From: Myroides phaeus
GTDB lineage: Bacteria > Bacteroidota > Bacteroidia > Flavobacteriales > Flavobacteriaceae
Length of the DNA stretch: 64,000 nucleotides
Assembly: GCF_900099675.1 (NCBI RefSeq)
Contig: NZ_FNDQ01000008.1
Span: 1 to 64,000 of the forward strand
Direction: 5' to 3'
A program made the translations under genes and the position numbers. This document shows, piece by piece, positions 9,367 to 17,366 of this stretch; position 1 is the stretch's first letter, and every line of letters starts with the position of its first letter. Under the pieces are notes generated by a model, which had not been told where the DNA came from, made no database searches, and worked only from the letters and a program-made list of their open reading frames with translations.

Positions 9367-9753
9367 ATGCGAATAGATAAATATTTGTGGTGTATTAGAT
9401 ACTATAAAACAAGAAGTATTGCAACGGAAGCTTGTAAAAAGGGACATATCACTGTAAACGGACAGAGTGCTAAAGCTTCGAGAGAGGTTTTTCCAACAGA
9501 TAAAATTACGCTTAGAAAAGACCAAATACTTTATCAATTGACTGTCTTGGATCTACCTCCAAATAGAGTAGGGGCAAAATTGGTAGATATTTATAGAAAA
9601 GATACAACACCTGCTGAGTCATTTGAGCATTTAGAATTACTTAAATTATCAAAAGATTACTATCGTTCTAAAGGAATGGGACGACCTACTAAAAAGGACA
9701 GACGGGATATAGATGACTATTTAGACTTTGAAGATGACGAAACCATTGAATAA
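9367..9753 (+). CDS. hslR: S4-domain RNA-binding protein, Hsp15 family
   Basis: 128 residues. The S4 fold lies at the N-terminus (MRIDKYLWCIRYYKTRSIA, then CKKGHITVNG), as in E. coli Hsp15, followed by a basic tail (RPTKKDRRDIDDY). Hsp15 binds free 50S subunits carrying stalled peptidyl-tRNA. The role here is by family. The gene overlaps the next by 20 bp and begins a three-gene run ending with the phosphoribosyltransferase. Confidence 0.88.
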   Translation: MRIDKYLWCIRYYKTRSIATEACKKGHITVNGQSAKASREVFPTDKITLRKDQILYQLTVLDLPPNRVGAKLVDIYRKDTTPAESFEHLELLKLSKDYYRSKGMGRPTKKDRRDIDDYLDFEDDETIE

Positions 9754-10327
9754 AGATTATTGGGAAGGGAGGTATATAGATAACAATGCTAAGTGGAGTG
9801 TTGGAGCTATTACAACTCCTTTAAAGGAATATATAGATCAACTGCCTAATAAGGATATTAAGATTTTAGTTCCTGGTTTAGGTCACGGACACGAGTTGTT
9901 GTATTTGCATCGTTTAGGATTTACTAATATAGTAGGGCTTGACTTAACCGATATTGGAATAAAAGAAACGTGTGATACTGTACCAGATTTTCCTATAGAT
10001 AAAGTAGTGTTAGGTGATTTTTTTGAACACAAAGGAGAGTATGATCTTATCATAGAGCAAACTTTTTTCTGTTCGCTTCCAAAAACAATGAGAAAGAAGT
10101 ATGTAGATAAAATGTATGATTTACTTTTGCCAGGAGGTAAATTAGTAGGTGTACTATTTGATTGTGAGTTTAAAAACGATGAACCGCCATTTGGAGGTAG
10201 TAAGGAAGAGTACACAACATTGCTTTCAGAGAAGTTGAATATCAATTTAATAGAAACAGCATATAATTCGATTAAGCCAAGGGCAGGAAGAGAATTATTT
10301 TTTATAACTATAAAACAACATGACTAA
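9734..10327 (+). CDS. SAM-dependent methyltransferase, thiopurine methyltransferase-like
   Basis: 197 residues in the class I methyltransferase fold. The SAM loop is ILVPGLGHGHELLYLHRLGF followed by the acidic strand end VGLDL. The opening DYWEGRYIDNNAKW matches the TPMT family. Relatives methylate small thiols or selenium compounds, but the substrate here cannot be read from sequence. ATG 9734 is chosen over TTG 9728. It overlaps hslR by 20 bp and the next gene by 8 bp, so it is probably translationally coupled. Confidence 0.85.
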   Translation: MTKPLNKDYWEGRYIDNNAKWSVGAITTPLKEYIDQLPNKDIKILVPGLGHGHELLYLHRLGFTNIVGLDLTDIGIKETCDTVPDFPIDKVVLGDFFEHKGEYDLIIEQTFFCSLPKTMRKKYVDKMYDLLLPGGKLVGVLFDCEFKNDEPPFGGSKEEYTTLLSEKLNINLIETAYNSIKPRAGRELFFITIKQHD

Positions 10328-10817
10328 AAAGATTATTTTAACCAAAGAAGAAATTAAGTTTAAGAGTAAACGTATTGCTTATCAGATTTACGAAACTTAT
10401 GTAGATGAAGAAGAGATTGTAATTGCTGGTGTAGCAAACAGCGGCTATGTATTTGCTCAAAAGTTAGCAGAAGCCTTACAAGAAATCTCAACTATTTCTA
10501 TTAAGTTGTGTGAAGTGAGAATTGATAAACAAAATCCGATTAATCCCATAGAAACATCTTTAGATAGTTCTGAATATGCTAATAAAGCAGTGGTATTAGT
10601 AGATGACGTTTTAAATTCTGGAGCTACACTAATATATGGAGTAAAGCATTTCTTAGATGTACCCTTAAAGAAATTAAAAACAGCTGTCTTAGTAGATAGA
10701 AACCACAAGAATTATCCCGTTAAAGCGGACTTTAAAGGGATATCATTGTCTACATCATTATTAGAACACATTCAAGTAGTTTTTGATGGAGAAGAAGAGT
10801 ATGCTTATTTAAGCTAA
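10320..10817 (+). CDS. Phosphoribosyltransferase family protein
   Basis: 165 residues. The PRPP-binding motif VVLVDDVLNSGAT spans 91-103, and VANSGYVFA supplies the pyrophosphate loop. It resembles the PyrR/hypoxanthine-type group and may salvage a base or regulate pyrimidine genes; I cannot choose. It is the last gene of the hslR run and overlaps convergent aroK by 9 bp. Confidence 0.85.
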   Translation: MTKKIILTKEEIKFKSKRIAYQIYETYVDEEEIVIAGVANSGYVFAQKLAEALQEISTISIKLCEVRIDKQNPINPIETSLDSSEYANKAVVLVDDVLNSGATLIYGVKHFLDVPLKKLKTAVLVDRNHKNYPVKADFKGISLSTSLLEHIQVVFDGEEEYAYLS

Positions 10818-11324
10818 TACTTCTATCTCTTTGATAAGTTCATCAGGAGTCTTATTATCGATAGTAATAATATGTTTAGCTTGATAGTAGAAATAGCTAC
10901 GATCAAATAAATGTTTCGCTATAAAAGTTTCAAGAGTATCGTCTGTATTATTATTTAATACTGGGCGGTGCTCTTTTTCTTTTTCTAAGCGTTCTGCAAG
11001 AGTTTTAATAGATCCTTTTAAATAGATTGAGCAAATTCCCGGTTCTTGTAATACAAGGTGGTTATTCGCGTAACAAGGAGTTCCTCCGCCTAAGCTTAAA
11101 ACGAAGTTATCATTTTCGGCTACTATACTATGTAATAATTGGTGTTCTATCTTTCTAAAATATACTTCTCCTTTAGTTTTGAAGATCTCTTTGACACTCA
11201 TATTGAGTTTTTTTTCGATTTCAAGGTCTAAATCTATAAAAAGTAAGTGTAGGTGCTCAGCCAGTATTTTACCAATTGTTGATTTTCCTGAGCCCATATA
11301 GCCTAATAGGATAATTTTTTTCAT
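10809..11324 (-). CDS. aroK: Shikimate kinase
   Basis: 171 residues, the usual length. It phosphorylates shikimate at O3 in chorismate synthesis. Walker A is GYMGSGKST (8-16). Shikimate-binding motifs are DLDLEIE, GEVYFRKIE and SLGGGTPC; the lid Arg lies in EHRPVL. It is a stand-alone minus-strand gene facing the phosphoribosyltransferase. Confidence 0.95.
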   Translation of the reverse strand: MKKIILLGYMGSGKSTIGKILAEHLHLLFIDLDLEIEKKLNMSVKEIFKTKGEVYFRKIEHQLLHSIVAENDNFVLSLGGGTPCYANNHLVLQEPGICSIYLKGSIKTLAERLEKEKEHRPVLNNNTDDTLETFIAKHLFDRSYFYYQAKHIITIDNKTPDELIKEIEVLA

Positions 11325-11419
11325 AAAAATAAGGGGTTGTACCTTAGTGTCTTAGGTAATATTTGAAAATAAAAGACAAAAATAAACCAAAAAAGCTTAG
11401 ACTTTTTAAAAAAGTGTTC

Positions 11420-11427
11420 TATATTTG
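11420..11427 (+). promoter_or_regulatory. -7 promoter box of the tRNA-Lys cluster
   Basis: TATATTTG matches TAnnTTTG, 27 bp before the first tRNA-Lys. No good -33 TTG is visible. Confidence 0.55.
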
Positions 11428-11453
11428 CACCCGCAATAAGGAATTGAAATAAT

Positions 11454-11526
11454 GACTCGATAGCTCAGTTGGTAGAGCACAACACTTTTAATGTTGGGGT
11501 CCTGGGTTCGAGCCCCAGTCGGGTCA
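11454..11526 (+). tRNA. tRNA-Lys(UUU), copy 1
   Basis: A 73-nt cloverleaf: acceptor GACTCGA/TCGGGTC, D arm GCTC/GAGC, anticodon stem CAACA/TGTTG with loop CTTTTAA (anticodon TTT), T arm CTGGG TTCGAGC CCCAG, discriminator A. CCA is not encoded. Confidence 0.98.
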
Positions 11527-11558
11527 CAAAAAATCATATTCAATTTCTTATTAGCATT

Positions 11559-11631
11559 GACTCGATAGCTCAGTTGGTAGAGCACAACACTTTTAATGTT
11601 GGGGTCCTGGGTTCGAGCCCCAGTCGGGTCA
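11559..11631 (+). tRNA. tRNA-Lys(UUU), copy 2
   Basis: Identical to copy 1 over all 73 nt, separated from it by a 32-nt spacer. Confidence 0.98.
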
Positions 11632-11663
11632 CAAATAAAATAAATAGTCATTTCTGAAACACT

Positions 11664-11736
11664 GACTCGATAGCTCAGTTGGTAGAGCACAACACTTTTA
11701 ATGTTGGGGTCCTGGGTTCGAGCCCCAGTCGGGTCA
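11664..11736 (+). tRNA. tRNA-Lys(UUU), copy 3
   Basis: Identical to copy 1. Its upstream 32-nt spacer ends in a TTTCTGAAACACT motif that recurs in related form before copies 4 and 5. Confidence 0.98.
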
Positions 11737-11770
11737 CAAAGATCAAAAGTACAGTTTCAGAAATAACATT

Positions 11771-11843
11771 GACTCGATAGCTCAGTTGGTAGAGCACAAC
11801 ACTTTTAATGTTGGGGTCCTGGGTTCGAGCCCCAGTCGGGTCA
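11771..11843 (+). tRNA. tRNA-Lys(UUU), copy 4
   Basis: Identical to copy 1. The spacer carries TTTCAGAAATAACATT, homologous to the neighbouring spacers and pointing to tandem duplication. Confidence 0.98.
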
Positions 11844-11874
11844 CAAAAATAAAAATCACTTTCAGAATTACACT

Positions 11875-11947
11875 GACTCGATAGCTCAGTTGGTAGAGCA
11901 CAACACTTTTAATGTTGGGGTCCTGGGTTCGAGCCCCAGTCGGGTCA
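11875..11947 (+). tRNA. tRNA-Lys(UUU), copy 5
   Basis: Identical to copy 1. It is the last of the tandem run and is followed directly by an intrinsic terminator. Confidence 0.98.
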
Positions 11948-11950
11948 CAA

Positions 11951-11977
11951 AGCTACTCTTTACGGAGTAGCTTTTTC
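11951..11977 (+). terminator. Terminator of the tRNA-Lys cluster
   Basis: AGCTACTC / GAGTAGCT stem (11951-11958 with 11965-11972), then a T run. Confidence 0.88.
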
Positions 11978-12020
11978 TGTTTTATAGCGTGAGTATTGAT
12001 AAGTTTTTTTAAAATACAGC

Positions 12021-12050
12021 TTGGTGTTTTTTTAAATTAATTTATTTTTG
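12021..12050 (+). promoter_or_regulatory. tRNA-Leu promoter
   Basis: -33 TTG (12021-12023), 19-bp spacer, -7 TATTTTTG (12043-12050): the full Bacteroidota sigma consensus. Confidence 0.75.
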
Positions 12051-12109
12051 CACCATTCTATTTTAAAAGAAGACTTGTTCTATAGTTTAGAATAAGAAAT
12101 ATGACTACT

Positions 12110-12191
12110 GGCCGCGTGGAGGAATTGGTAGACTCGCCATCTTGAGGGGGTGGTGTCGCAAGACGTGTCAGTTCGAATCTGATCGCGGTCA
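12110..12191 (+). tRNA. tRNA-Leu(GAG)
   Basis: An 82-nt class II tRNA. Acceptor GGCCGCG/CGCGGTC, anticodon stem CCATC/GGTGG with loop TTGAGGG (anticodon GAG), long variable arm GTGTCGCAAGACG, T arm GTCAG TTCGAAT CTGAT. Confidence 0.95.
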
Positions 12192-12200
12192 CTTAAGAAA

Positions 12201-12232
12201 GACAATTGAATGTATTCAGTTGTCTTTTTTTT
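12201..12232 (+). terminator. tRNA-Leu terminator
   Basis: GACAATTGAA / TTCAGTTGTC stem with one G-T pair and loop TGTA, then a run of T. Confidence 0.85.
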
Positions 12233-12312
12233 TGTATTATTCTGTAATAGTAAGGTTACAGGTAGTAACAATCATTGTTGTTTTGTTTTTTAAAGTAAAA
12301 TGGTTTTTAAAA

Positions 12313-12348
12313 AAATAAAGCTACTTAATCTCTTAAGTAGCTTTATTT
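12313..12348 (-). terminator. Terminator of the small membrane protein gene
   Basis: A 15-bp perfect stem, AAATAAAGCTACTTA / TAAGTAGCTTTATTT. It abuts the stop of the minus-strand gene and is AT-flanked on both sides, so it may work in both directions. Confidence 0.75.
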
Positions 12349-12507
12349 TTAGTTTTCTTCTGTTTTCTCATCTTCATCATTTACTTTTTTTGAATTTCCC
12401 ATCATTAGAAACAATGCGATAACAAGGGCAACACAAACTAATGCGAATATAATAATCATAAAAGTTCCATTACCAAAGTTGTAAAGAGGTAAGTTGTGTA
12501 AAGTCAT
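12349..12507 (-). CDS. Small single-span membrane protein of unknown function
   Basis: 52 residues from ATG 12507 (MTLHNLPLYNFGNGTFMIII). One hydrophobic segment (about 17-37, IIIFALVCVALVIALFLMM) is followed by an acidic tail (KKVNDEDEKTEEN). The N-terminal extension to 12561 is less likely. It has its own terminator. I do not recognise a family; placement suggests an independent monocistronic gene. Confidence 0.65.
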   Translation of the reverse strand: MTLHNLPLYNFGNGTFMIIIFALVCVALVIALFLMMGNSKKVNDEDEKTEEN

Positions 12508-12594
12508 AATCTGTTTTATTTTTGTTATTTTAACAATAAAGGTATGTATTAAATTTAACATTTAAAATGATATTTGTCATATATGTATTTGGAG

Positions 12595-12606
12595 AGGAGG
12601 TGATCC
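12595..12606 (+). other. Perfect 12-nt complement of the 16S rRNA 3' tail
   Basis: AGGAGGTGATCC is the exact complement of the conserved 16S 3' end (GGATCACCTCC plus T). A second AAAGGAGG follows at 12610-12617. No ORF of note starts after it, and most genes in this window lack such motifs. It may be chance or part of a small RNA. Confidence 0.4.
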
Positions 12607-12737
12607 TTTAAAAGGAGGTTTTTGAAACTGATTATTCAATATAAGAAATGATAAAAATATTTTATAGTCTTATTTACTCATACTGTGGTGTTTAAAAAGA
12701 GGAGTGGTTTTTTTATGAAAAAAAGTGTTCTCTATGT

Positions 12738-12767
12738 TTGTGTAGTTTTTAAAAAAGGCTACCTTTG
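12738..12767 (+). promoter_or_regulatory. Promoter of the sixth tRNA-Lys
   Basis: -33 TTG (12738-12740), 19-bp spacer, -7 TACCTTTG (12760-12767). Confidence 0.78.
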
Positions 12768-12802
12768 CACAGCAATTGAGAAACAAATAAACGTTTATCA
12801 AT

Positions 12803-12875
12803 GACTCGATAGCTCAGTTGGTAGAGCACAACACTTTTAATGTTGGGGTCCTGGGTTCGAGCCCCAGTCGGGTCA
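12803..12875 (+). tRNA. tRNA-Lys(UUU), copy 6
   Basis: Identical over 73 nt to the five tandem copies, but with its own promoter and terminator, separated from them by tRNA-Leu and the small membrane protein gene. Confidence 0.98.
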
Positions 12876-12880
12876 CAAGA

Positions 12881-12907
12881 AGCTGAGATTTATCTCAGCT
12901 TTTTTTA
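12881..12907 (+). terminator. Terminator of tRNA-Lys copy 6
   Basis: AGCTGAGAT / ATCTCAGCT stem with a 2-nt centre, then T7. Confidence 0.88.
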
Positions 12908-12978
12908 TTTATACAAGTTTGAGTTTTTAAAGCATAAAAAAAATGCTACCTACATTAAGATGTAAATAGCATTCAGTT

Positions 12979-13509
12979 TTACTTTAAGTTTTTTAATGTA
13001 TTACCAAGTGGTAATTTCATTTTGTTTGTCAATGCTGTTAGTTCGTCTAATGAAAACTGACCAGTAATTAACATAATAATACTTTCTTGTCCGTCAACAA
13101 TTCCTTCGTTGAACATTACTAATTGACTTGCATTTTTAGAATTTCCCTCTTTGTCAATATAAATAGTAATAATAGAATTATTGTCTTTTTTATTAATCAC
13201 TTCTTTTAAACCTTGTGTAGAGATGTAATTATTAACCGTAGTTTTCATCTCAGGCTTTACTTGACTTGCACTTGAATTGAATACTTTAAGCATAGTCAGT
13301 TTTTTGATTAAATCAAAGTAAGCACGTTCTTCATCTGTATTCGTTTCTACTTTAACGTTAGCCATCATTTCAAACATTTTTTTGTTTACGATGACATTAT
13401 TTATCTGTTTGTTTTTCTCAAACTTAGCAAAGTCGTCTTGAGCGTAAGTCATTGAAGCGCTAAAAAGCGCAAAGAATACTATAGATGTAAAGTGTAGTAT
13501 TTTATTCAT
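12979..13509 (-). CDS. DUF4252 domain exported protein
   Basis: 176 residues with a cleavable signal peptide (to about residue 23, SASMTYAQ). The rest has the mixed alpha/beta pattern of DUF4252, a family largely confined to Bacteroidota and often encoded beside small membrane partners or a sigma factor. Function unknown. The upstream small gene ends 2 bp before it, so they form an operon. Confidence 0.75.
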   Translation of the reverse strand: MNKILHFTSIVFFALFSASMTYAQDDFAKFEKNKQINNVIVNKKMFEMMANVKVETNTDEERAYFDLIKKLTMLKVFNSSASQVKPEMKTTVNNYISTQGLKEVINKKDNNSIITIYIDKEGNSKNASQLVMFNEGIVDGQESIIMLITGQFSLDELTALTNKMKLPLGNTLKNLK

Positions 13510-13511
13510 GT

Positions 13512-13748
13512 TTATTTGTTTTTGACTTTATTAGACTCTAATCCTTCATTAAGGTTTAATGAAAGCTCTGTTAGAATCTTGTAACATTCTTGATACGCAA
13601 CCTCAGGATCACTATATGTTCCGTAGTCTGTGTTTTTACTTGTTTCTGTTTCTGTTTGTTTTGCCTGTAATAGTAGAGAAACAGTGCTCACTATTGCAAT
13701 CAAAAAAATAGATAAAATTAATATCTTTTGAAGCGATTTTTTTTTCAT
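13512..13748 (-). CDS. Small membrane-anchored protein, partner of the DUF4252 gene
   Basis: 78 residues. A basic N-terminus and one hydrophobic helix (about 9-28) are followed by a polar exported part (YGTYSDPEVAYQECYKIL, a helix with one Cys). It sits directly upstream of the DUF4252 gene and probably shares its transcript. I recognise no enzyme or binding motif. Confidence 0.65.
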   Translation of the reverse strand: MKKKSLQKILILSIFLIAIVSTVSLLLQAKQTETETSKNTDYGTYSDPEVAYQECYKILTELSLNLNEGLESNKVKNK

Positions 13749-13948
13749 AGTCCTTTTAATACAGGTGTAATCCTTGTATAAATGTAAGAAGTTTTTCGGT
13801 ATTTCCTAATTTTTGTTGCGTTTCCTTTATAATGACAAGAGATAGGTACACCTTTAAAACTTTTAGTACTGTAAGATTAATAGCAGGAGTGAATAGGCTA
13901 CTATTGCTTAATTATTCTATTTTTGTTTTATCAACCAAATAACGTAGT

Positions 13949-15091
13949 ATGAAAAATATAAAGAATTTTTTTATAATAGCTTTTTTGTCTATTGCAGTTT
14001 TCTCTTGTAAAAAGAAGCAAGAGCAAGAAACAACAGTTGCAGCAACAAACGATATAGAATACGCTAACGGATTGGCTATTTATACCTATGATAAGTTTAC
14101 TGTTGTCAAGGTTTTGCAACCTTGGGCAGGGGCTGATAAAGCGTTTACTTATGTTTTATACAAAGAAAACGGATTAGTGGTGCCAGATTCTTTACGCAAG
14201 TTTCCGCAAGTAAAAGTGCCGATTGATCGTGTAATAACAACTTCTACTACTCATTTGCCGTCTTTAGTGGCTTTAGGAGAAGAGCAAACTTTGGTTGGTT
14301 TTCCTGGTTTAGATTATATTTCTTCTCAACCGATAAGAGATTTAATTAACGCAGGTAGTGTGAAAGAGCTGGGGCAAAATGAACAGATGAATACGGAACT
14401 TGCTTTAGATTTAGAGCCAAGCGCAATTGTTGCTTTTGCGATGGATGATAATAATGCAGCTCTACATACAATTCAACAAAGTGGAATACCTGTAATTTAC
14501 AATGGTGATTGGGTAGAACAAACTCCTTTAGGAAAAGCTGAGTGGATTAAATTATTTGGTGCTTTATATGGGAAAGAGGCAGAAGCTAAGTTGTTTTTTG
14601 ATAATGTAACAAAGAATTATAATAAGGTATTAGAGCTTGTAAAAGATGTTACAGAATATCCAACTGTGATGAGTGGTGCTATGTATCAAGATGTTTGGTA
14701 TTTACCACAAGGTCAAAGTTGGGTAGCAATGTACTTTAAAGATGCAAAAGCAGACTATCTGTGGAAGGACAGTGAGGGGACAGGAAGTTTGTCATTGTCT
14801 TTCGAAGCTGTTTTTGACAAAGCAGCAAAGGCAAAATATTGGGTTAACCCTGCGCAGTTTGAAACATTGGCAGCTATGCAACAGGCAAATCCTCATTATG
14901 CACAATTCGACGCTTTTAAAAGTAAAAACGTGTTTTCTTTTGCCCCTAAAAAGGGAGAAAAAGGAGGGAGTATTTTTTATGAATACGGACCTAATAGACC
15001 TGATTTAATCTTAAAAGATTTAGTCTATATTTTTCACCCAGAGGTTTTAGGAGATGAATATAAGCCTACTTTTTACGAACAGCTAAAATAG
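13949..15091 (+). CDS. Substrate-binding lipoprotein of a FecCD-type ABC importer
   Basis: 380 residues. Lipoprotein signal with Cys20 (SIAVFSC). The mature part has the BtuF/FecB fold, with PIDRVITTSTTHLPSLVALG opening the first lobe and LGQNEQMNTELALDLEPSAIVAF leading to the bridging helix. It would capture an iron chelate, haem or corrinoid and pass it to the permease encoded 1 bp downstream. The ligand cannot be told from sequence. Confidence 0.88.
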   Translation: MKNIKNFFIIAFLSIAVFSCKKKQEQETTVAATNDIEYANGLAIYTYDKFTVVKVLQPWAGADKAFTYVLYKENGLVVPDSLRKFPQVKVPIDRVITTSTTHLPSLVALGEEQTLVGFPGLDYISSQPIRDLINAGSVKELGQNEQMNTELALDLEPSAIVAFAMDDNNAALHTIQQSGIPVIYNGDWVEQTPLGKAEWIKLFGALYGKEAEAKLFFDNVTKNYNKVLELVKDVTEYPTVMSGAMYQDVWYLPQGQSWVAMYFKDAKADYLWKDSEGTGSLSLSFEAVFDKAAKAKYWVNPAQFETLAAMQQANPHYAQFDAFKSKNVFSFAPKKGEKGGSIFYEYGPNRPDLILKDLVYIFHPEVLGDEYKPTFYEQLK

Positions 15092-15092
15092 G

Positions 15093-16109
15093 ATGAGTAA
15101 GAAAATAGGAATAGGAGGATTATTTGTAGTATTGGCAGTGATATTTGTGATGAATATTGCTACTGGTAGTATTCACATTCCTTTTTTTAAGGTAGTGCAA
15201 ATATTATTTGGAGAGGTTGAGGTAAAAGACACTTGGAAATATATTGTTCTTAACTATCGCTTGCCTAAGGCAGTTGTGGCTGTTTTAGTAGGAGTTGCTC
15301 TATCGTTGAGTGGACTATTAATGCAAACCTTATTTCGCAACCCTATGGCAGAGTCCTATGTATTAGGAATTAGTTCGGGAGCCAGCTTAGGTGTTGCATT
15401 TTTAATTTTAGGTTCTGCTTTTTTACCCATTTCATTGATTTCTATTTTGACTTCATCTTACGGAATAGCGTTAGTGTCTATTTTAGGGAGTTTAGGCCTT
15501 TTACTATTAGTTTTGTTGATTTCAAATACAGTCAGAAATACAGTGACTGTATTAATAGTAGGATTAATGTTTGGTAGTTTTGCCAATGCTGTAGTAAGTA
15601 TACTGACTTATTTTAGTAGTGCAGAACAGTTAAAGCGTTTTACGTTTTGGTCAATGGGGAGTTTAGGCAATTTAACTTGGGATACAATTGCGTTATTTGC
15701 TTCAGTAGTTTTTATTGGTTTAATAGGGTGTTTGCTTTTAGTACGCACACTTGATGCGTTGCTATTAGGAGATAACTATGCCTTGTCAATGGGAATAAAT
15801 ATCAAGAAATCTCGCAATATGATAATTTTGGTTACAAGCATATTGGCGGGAGTATCCACAGCTTTTGTAGGACCAATTGCCTTTGTAGGGTTAGCCGTGC
15901 CCCATATAGCTCGGTTATTGTTAAAAGTGAGTAGTCATCGTTATTTGATTGTTTCTACCGCTTTATTAGGAGGAGTATTGATGTTGTTGTGTGATATGTT
16001 GACACAAATAAAGGGAGAGTCGTTTTTATTGCCGATTAATGCAGTTACCTCTATATTTGGAGCGCCAATAGTTATATGGTTATTATTGCGGAATAAAGTA
16101 CAGTCTTAA
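15093..16109 (+). CDS. FecCD-family ABC importer permease
   Basis: 338 residues with about ten membrane spans. Family blocks: YRLPKAVVAVLVGVALSLSG, QTLFRNPMAESYVLGISSGA, FVGPIAFVGLAVPHIARLL and LPINAVTSIFGAPIVIWLL. Such permeases dimerise and import siderophores, haem or cobalamin. It is coupled to the binding protein (1-bp gap). No ATPase gene follows; the candidate is at 4530-5315. Confidence 0.93.
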   Translation: MSKKIGIGGLFVVLAVIFVMNIATGSIHIPFFKVVQILFGEVEVKDTWKYIVLNYRLPKAVVAVLVGVALSLSGLLMQTLFRNPMAESYVLGISSGASLGVAFLILGSAFLPISLISILTSSYGIALVSILGSLGLLLLVLLISNTVRNTVTVLIVGLMFGSFANAVVSILTYFSSAEQLKRFTFWSMGSLGNLTWDTIALFASVVFIGLIGCLLLVRTLDALLLGDNYALSMGINIKKSRNMIILVTSILAGVSTAFVGPIAFVGLAVPHIARLLLKVSSHRYLIVSTALLGGVLMLLCDMLTQIKGESFLLPINAVTSIFGAPIVIWLLLRNKVQS

Positions 16110-16167
16110 TGACTTTTGAATAAATAGAAAAATAAATTAAAATTTATAAGCATCCATTGTTTTGCTT

Positions 16168-16175
16168 TATCTTTG
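16168..16175 (+). promoter_or_regulatory. -7 promoter box of tgt
   Basis: TATCTTTG fits TAnnTTTG, 19 bp before the tgt start. Confidence 0.55.
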
Positions 16176-16194
16176 CCAGTTGTAAATAATTAAT

Positions 16195-17325
16195 ATGAAG
16201 TTCGACTTATTACATACAGACGCTAATTCTCGTGCTCGTGCCGGGAAAGTTACGCTTGACCACGGTGTTATTGAAACGCCAATTTTTATGCCAGTAGGAA
16301 CTGTTGCTTCGGTAAAAGGAGTTCACCAAAGAGAGCTTAAAGAAGAGGTAAATCCAGATATTATTCTTGGAAATACATACCACCTTTATTTAAGACCTAA
16401 AATGGAAATTCTTAAACAAGCCGGAGGATTACACAAGTTTATGAACTGGGATCGTAATATTTTAACGGATAGTGGTGGATTTCAAGTTTATTCTCTTTCT
16501 GGAAATCGTAAGATTAAAGAAGAGGGAGTGAAGTTTAAATCTCATATCGATGGTTCTTACCATTTCTTCTCTCCGGAGAGTGTTATGGAAGTTCAAAGAA
16601 CAATTGGTGCAGATATCATTATGGCATTTGACGAATGCACGCCTTATCCTTGTGATTATAGATATGCTAAAAGATCTATGCATCGTACACACCGTTGGTT
16701 AGACAGATGTGTTGATCACTTAGCTAAAGTACCTGAGATGTATGGGTATTCTCAAACGTTATTTCCAATTGTACAAGGAAGTACATTTAAAGATTTAAGA
16801 CAGCAATCAGCAGAGTATATCGCTAATGTTGGAGCTGCCGGAAATGCTATTGGAGGATTGTCAGTAGGAGAACCAGCAGAAGAAATGTATGCAATGACGG
16901 AGTTGGTAACTGATATTTTACCAAAAGAAAAGCCTCGTTATTTAATGGGGGTTGGAACGCCAATTAATATTTTAGAGAATATTGCTTTAGGAGTAGATAT
17001 GTTTGACTGTGTTATGCCAACGCGTAATGCACGTAACGGAATGTTATTTACTGTAAACGGTACTATCAATATGAAAAACAAGAAGTGGGAAAATGATTTT
17101 TCACCGATTGATGAAAATGGATACACTTGGGTAGATACAGAATATTCAAAAGCATATTTACGTCACTTGTTTGCTGCGAATGAGTCTTTAGGAAAACAAA
17201 TCGCAACAATTCACAATTTAGGTTTCTATATGTGGTTAGTACGCGAAGCACGTCGTCAGATTTTAGCTGGTACTTTCACAGAGTGGAAAAATAAAATGGT
17301 AAAACAATTAGGACAACGTTTATAA
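16195..17325 (+). CDS. tgt: tRNA-guanine transglycosylase lacking the usual zinc cysteines
   Basis: 376 residues. It exchanges G34 of GUN-anticodon tRNAs for preQ1. Family blocks are clear: GTVASVKGV, LGNTYHLYLRP, TDSGGFQVYSL, GGLSVGEP and MFDCVMPTRNARNG. In the E. coli zinc motif (CxCxxC, then His), the aligned positions here are Gly309, Thr311 and Asp314, so all three Cys are absent, while the His in TIHNLGFY (His340) is kept. The reading is unbroken, so this looks like a lineage form rather than damage. Confidence 0.94.
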   Translation: MKFDLLHTDANSRARAGKVTLDHGVIETPIFMPVGTVASVKGVHQRELKEEVNPDIILGNTYHLYLRPKMEILKQAGGLHKFMNWDRNILTDSGGFQVYSLSGNRKIKEEGVKFKSHIDGSYHFFSPESVMEVQRTIGADIIMAFDECTPYPCDYRYAKRSMHRTHRWLDRCVDHLAKVPEMYGYSQTLFPIVQGSTFKDLRQQSAEYIANVGAAGNAIGGLSVGEPAEEMYAMTELVTDILPKEKPRYLMGVGTPINILENIALGVDMFDCVMPTRNARNGMLFTVNGTINMKNKKWENDFSPIDENGYTWVDTEYSKAYLRHLFAANESLGKQIATIHNLGFYMWLVREARRQILAGTFTEWKNKMVKQLGQRL

Positions 17326-17366
17326 ACGTTATTAAAAATATTTTAAGAGCATCAAATTAGATTCGT

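Noticed and set aside
11406..11690. Open frames on both strands across the tRNA-Lys repeats
   Set aside because: They translate tRNA genes and spacers; the repeated peptides simply mirror the repeated tRNAs.
12080..12271. Minus-strand frame over tRNA-Leu
   Set aside because: Antisense to a complete tRNA with promoter and terminator.
12595..12606. End of a 16S rRNA gene
   Set aside because: Only 12 nt match on the complementary strand; the flanks do not resemble rRNA.
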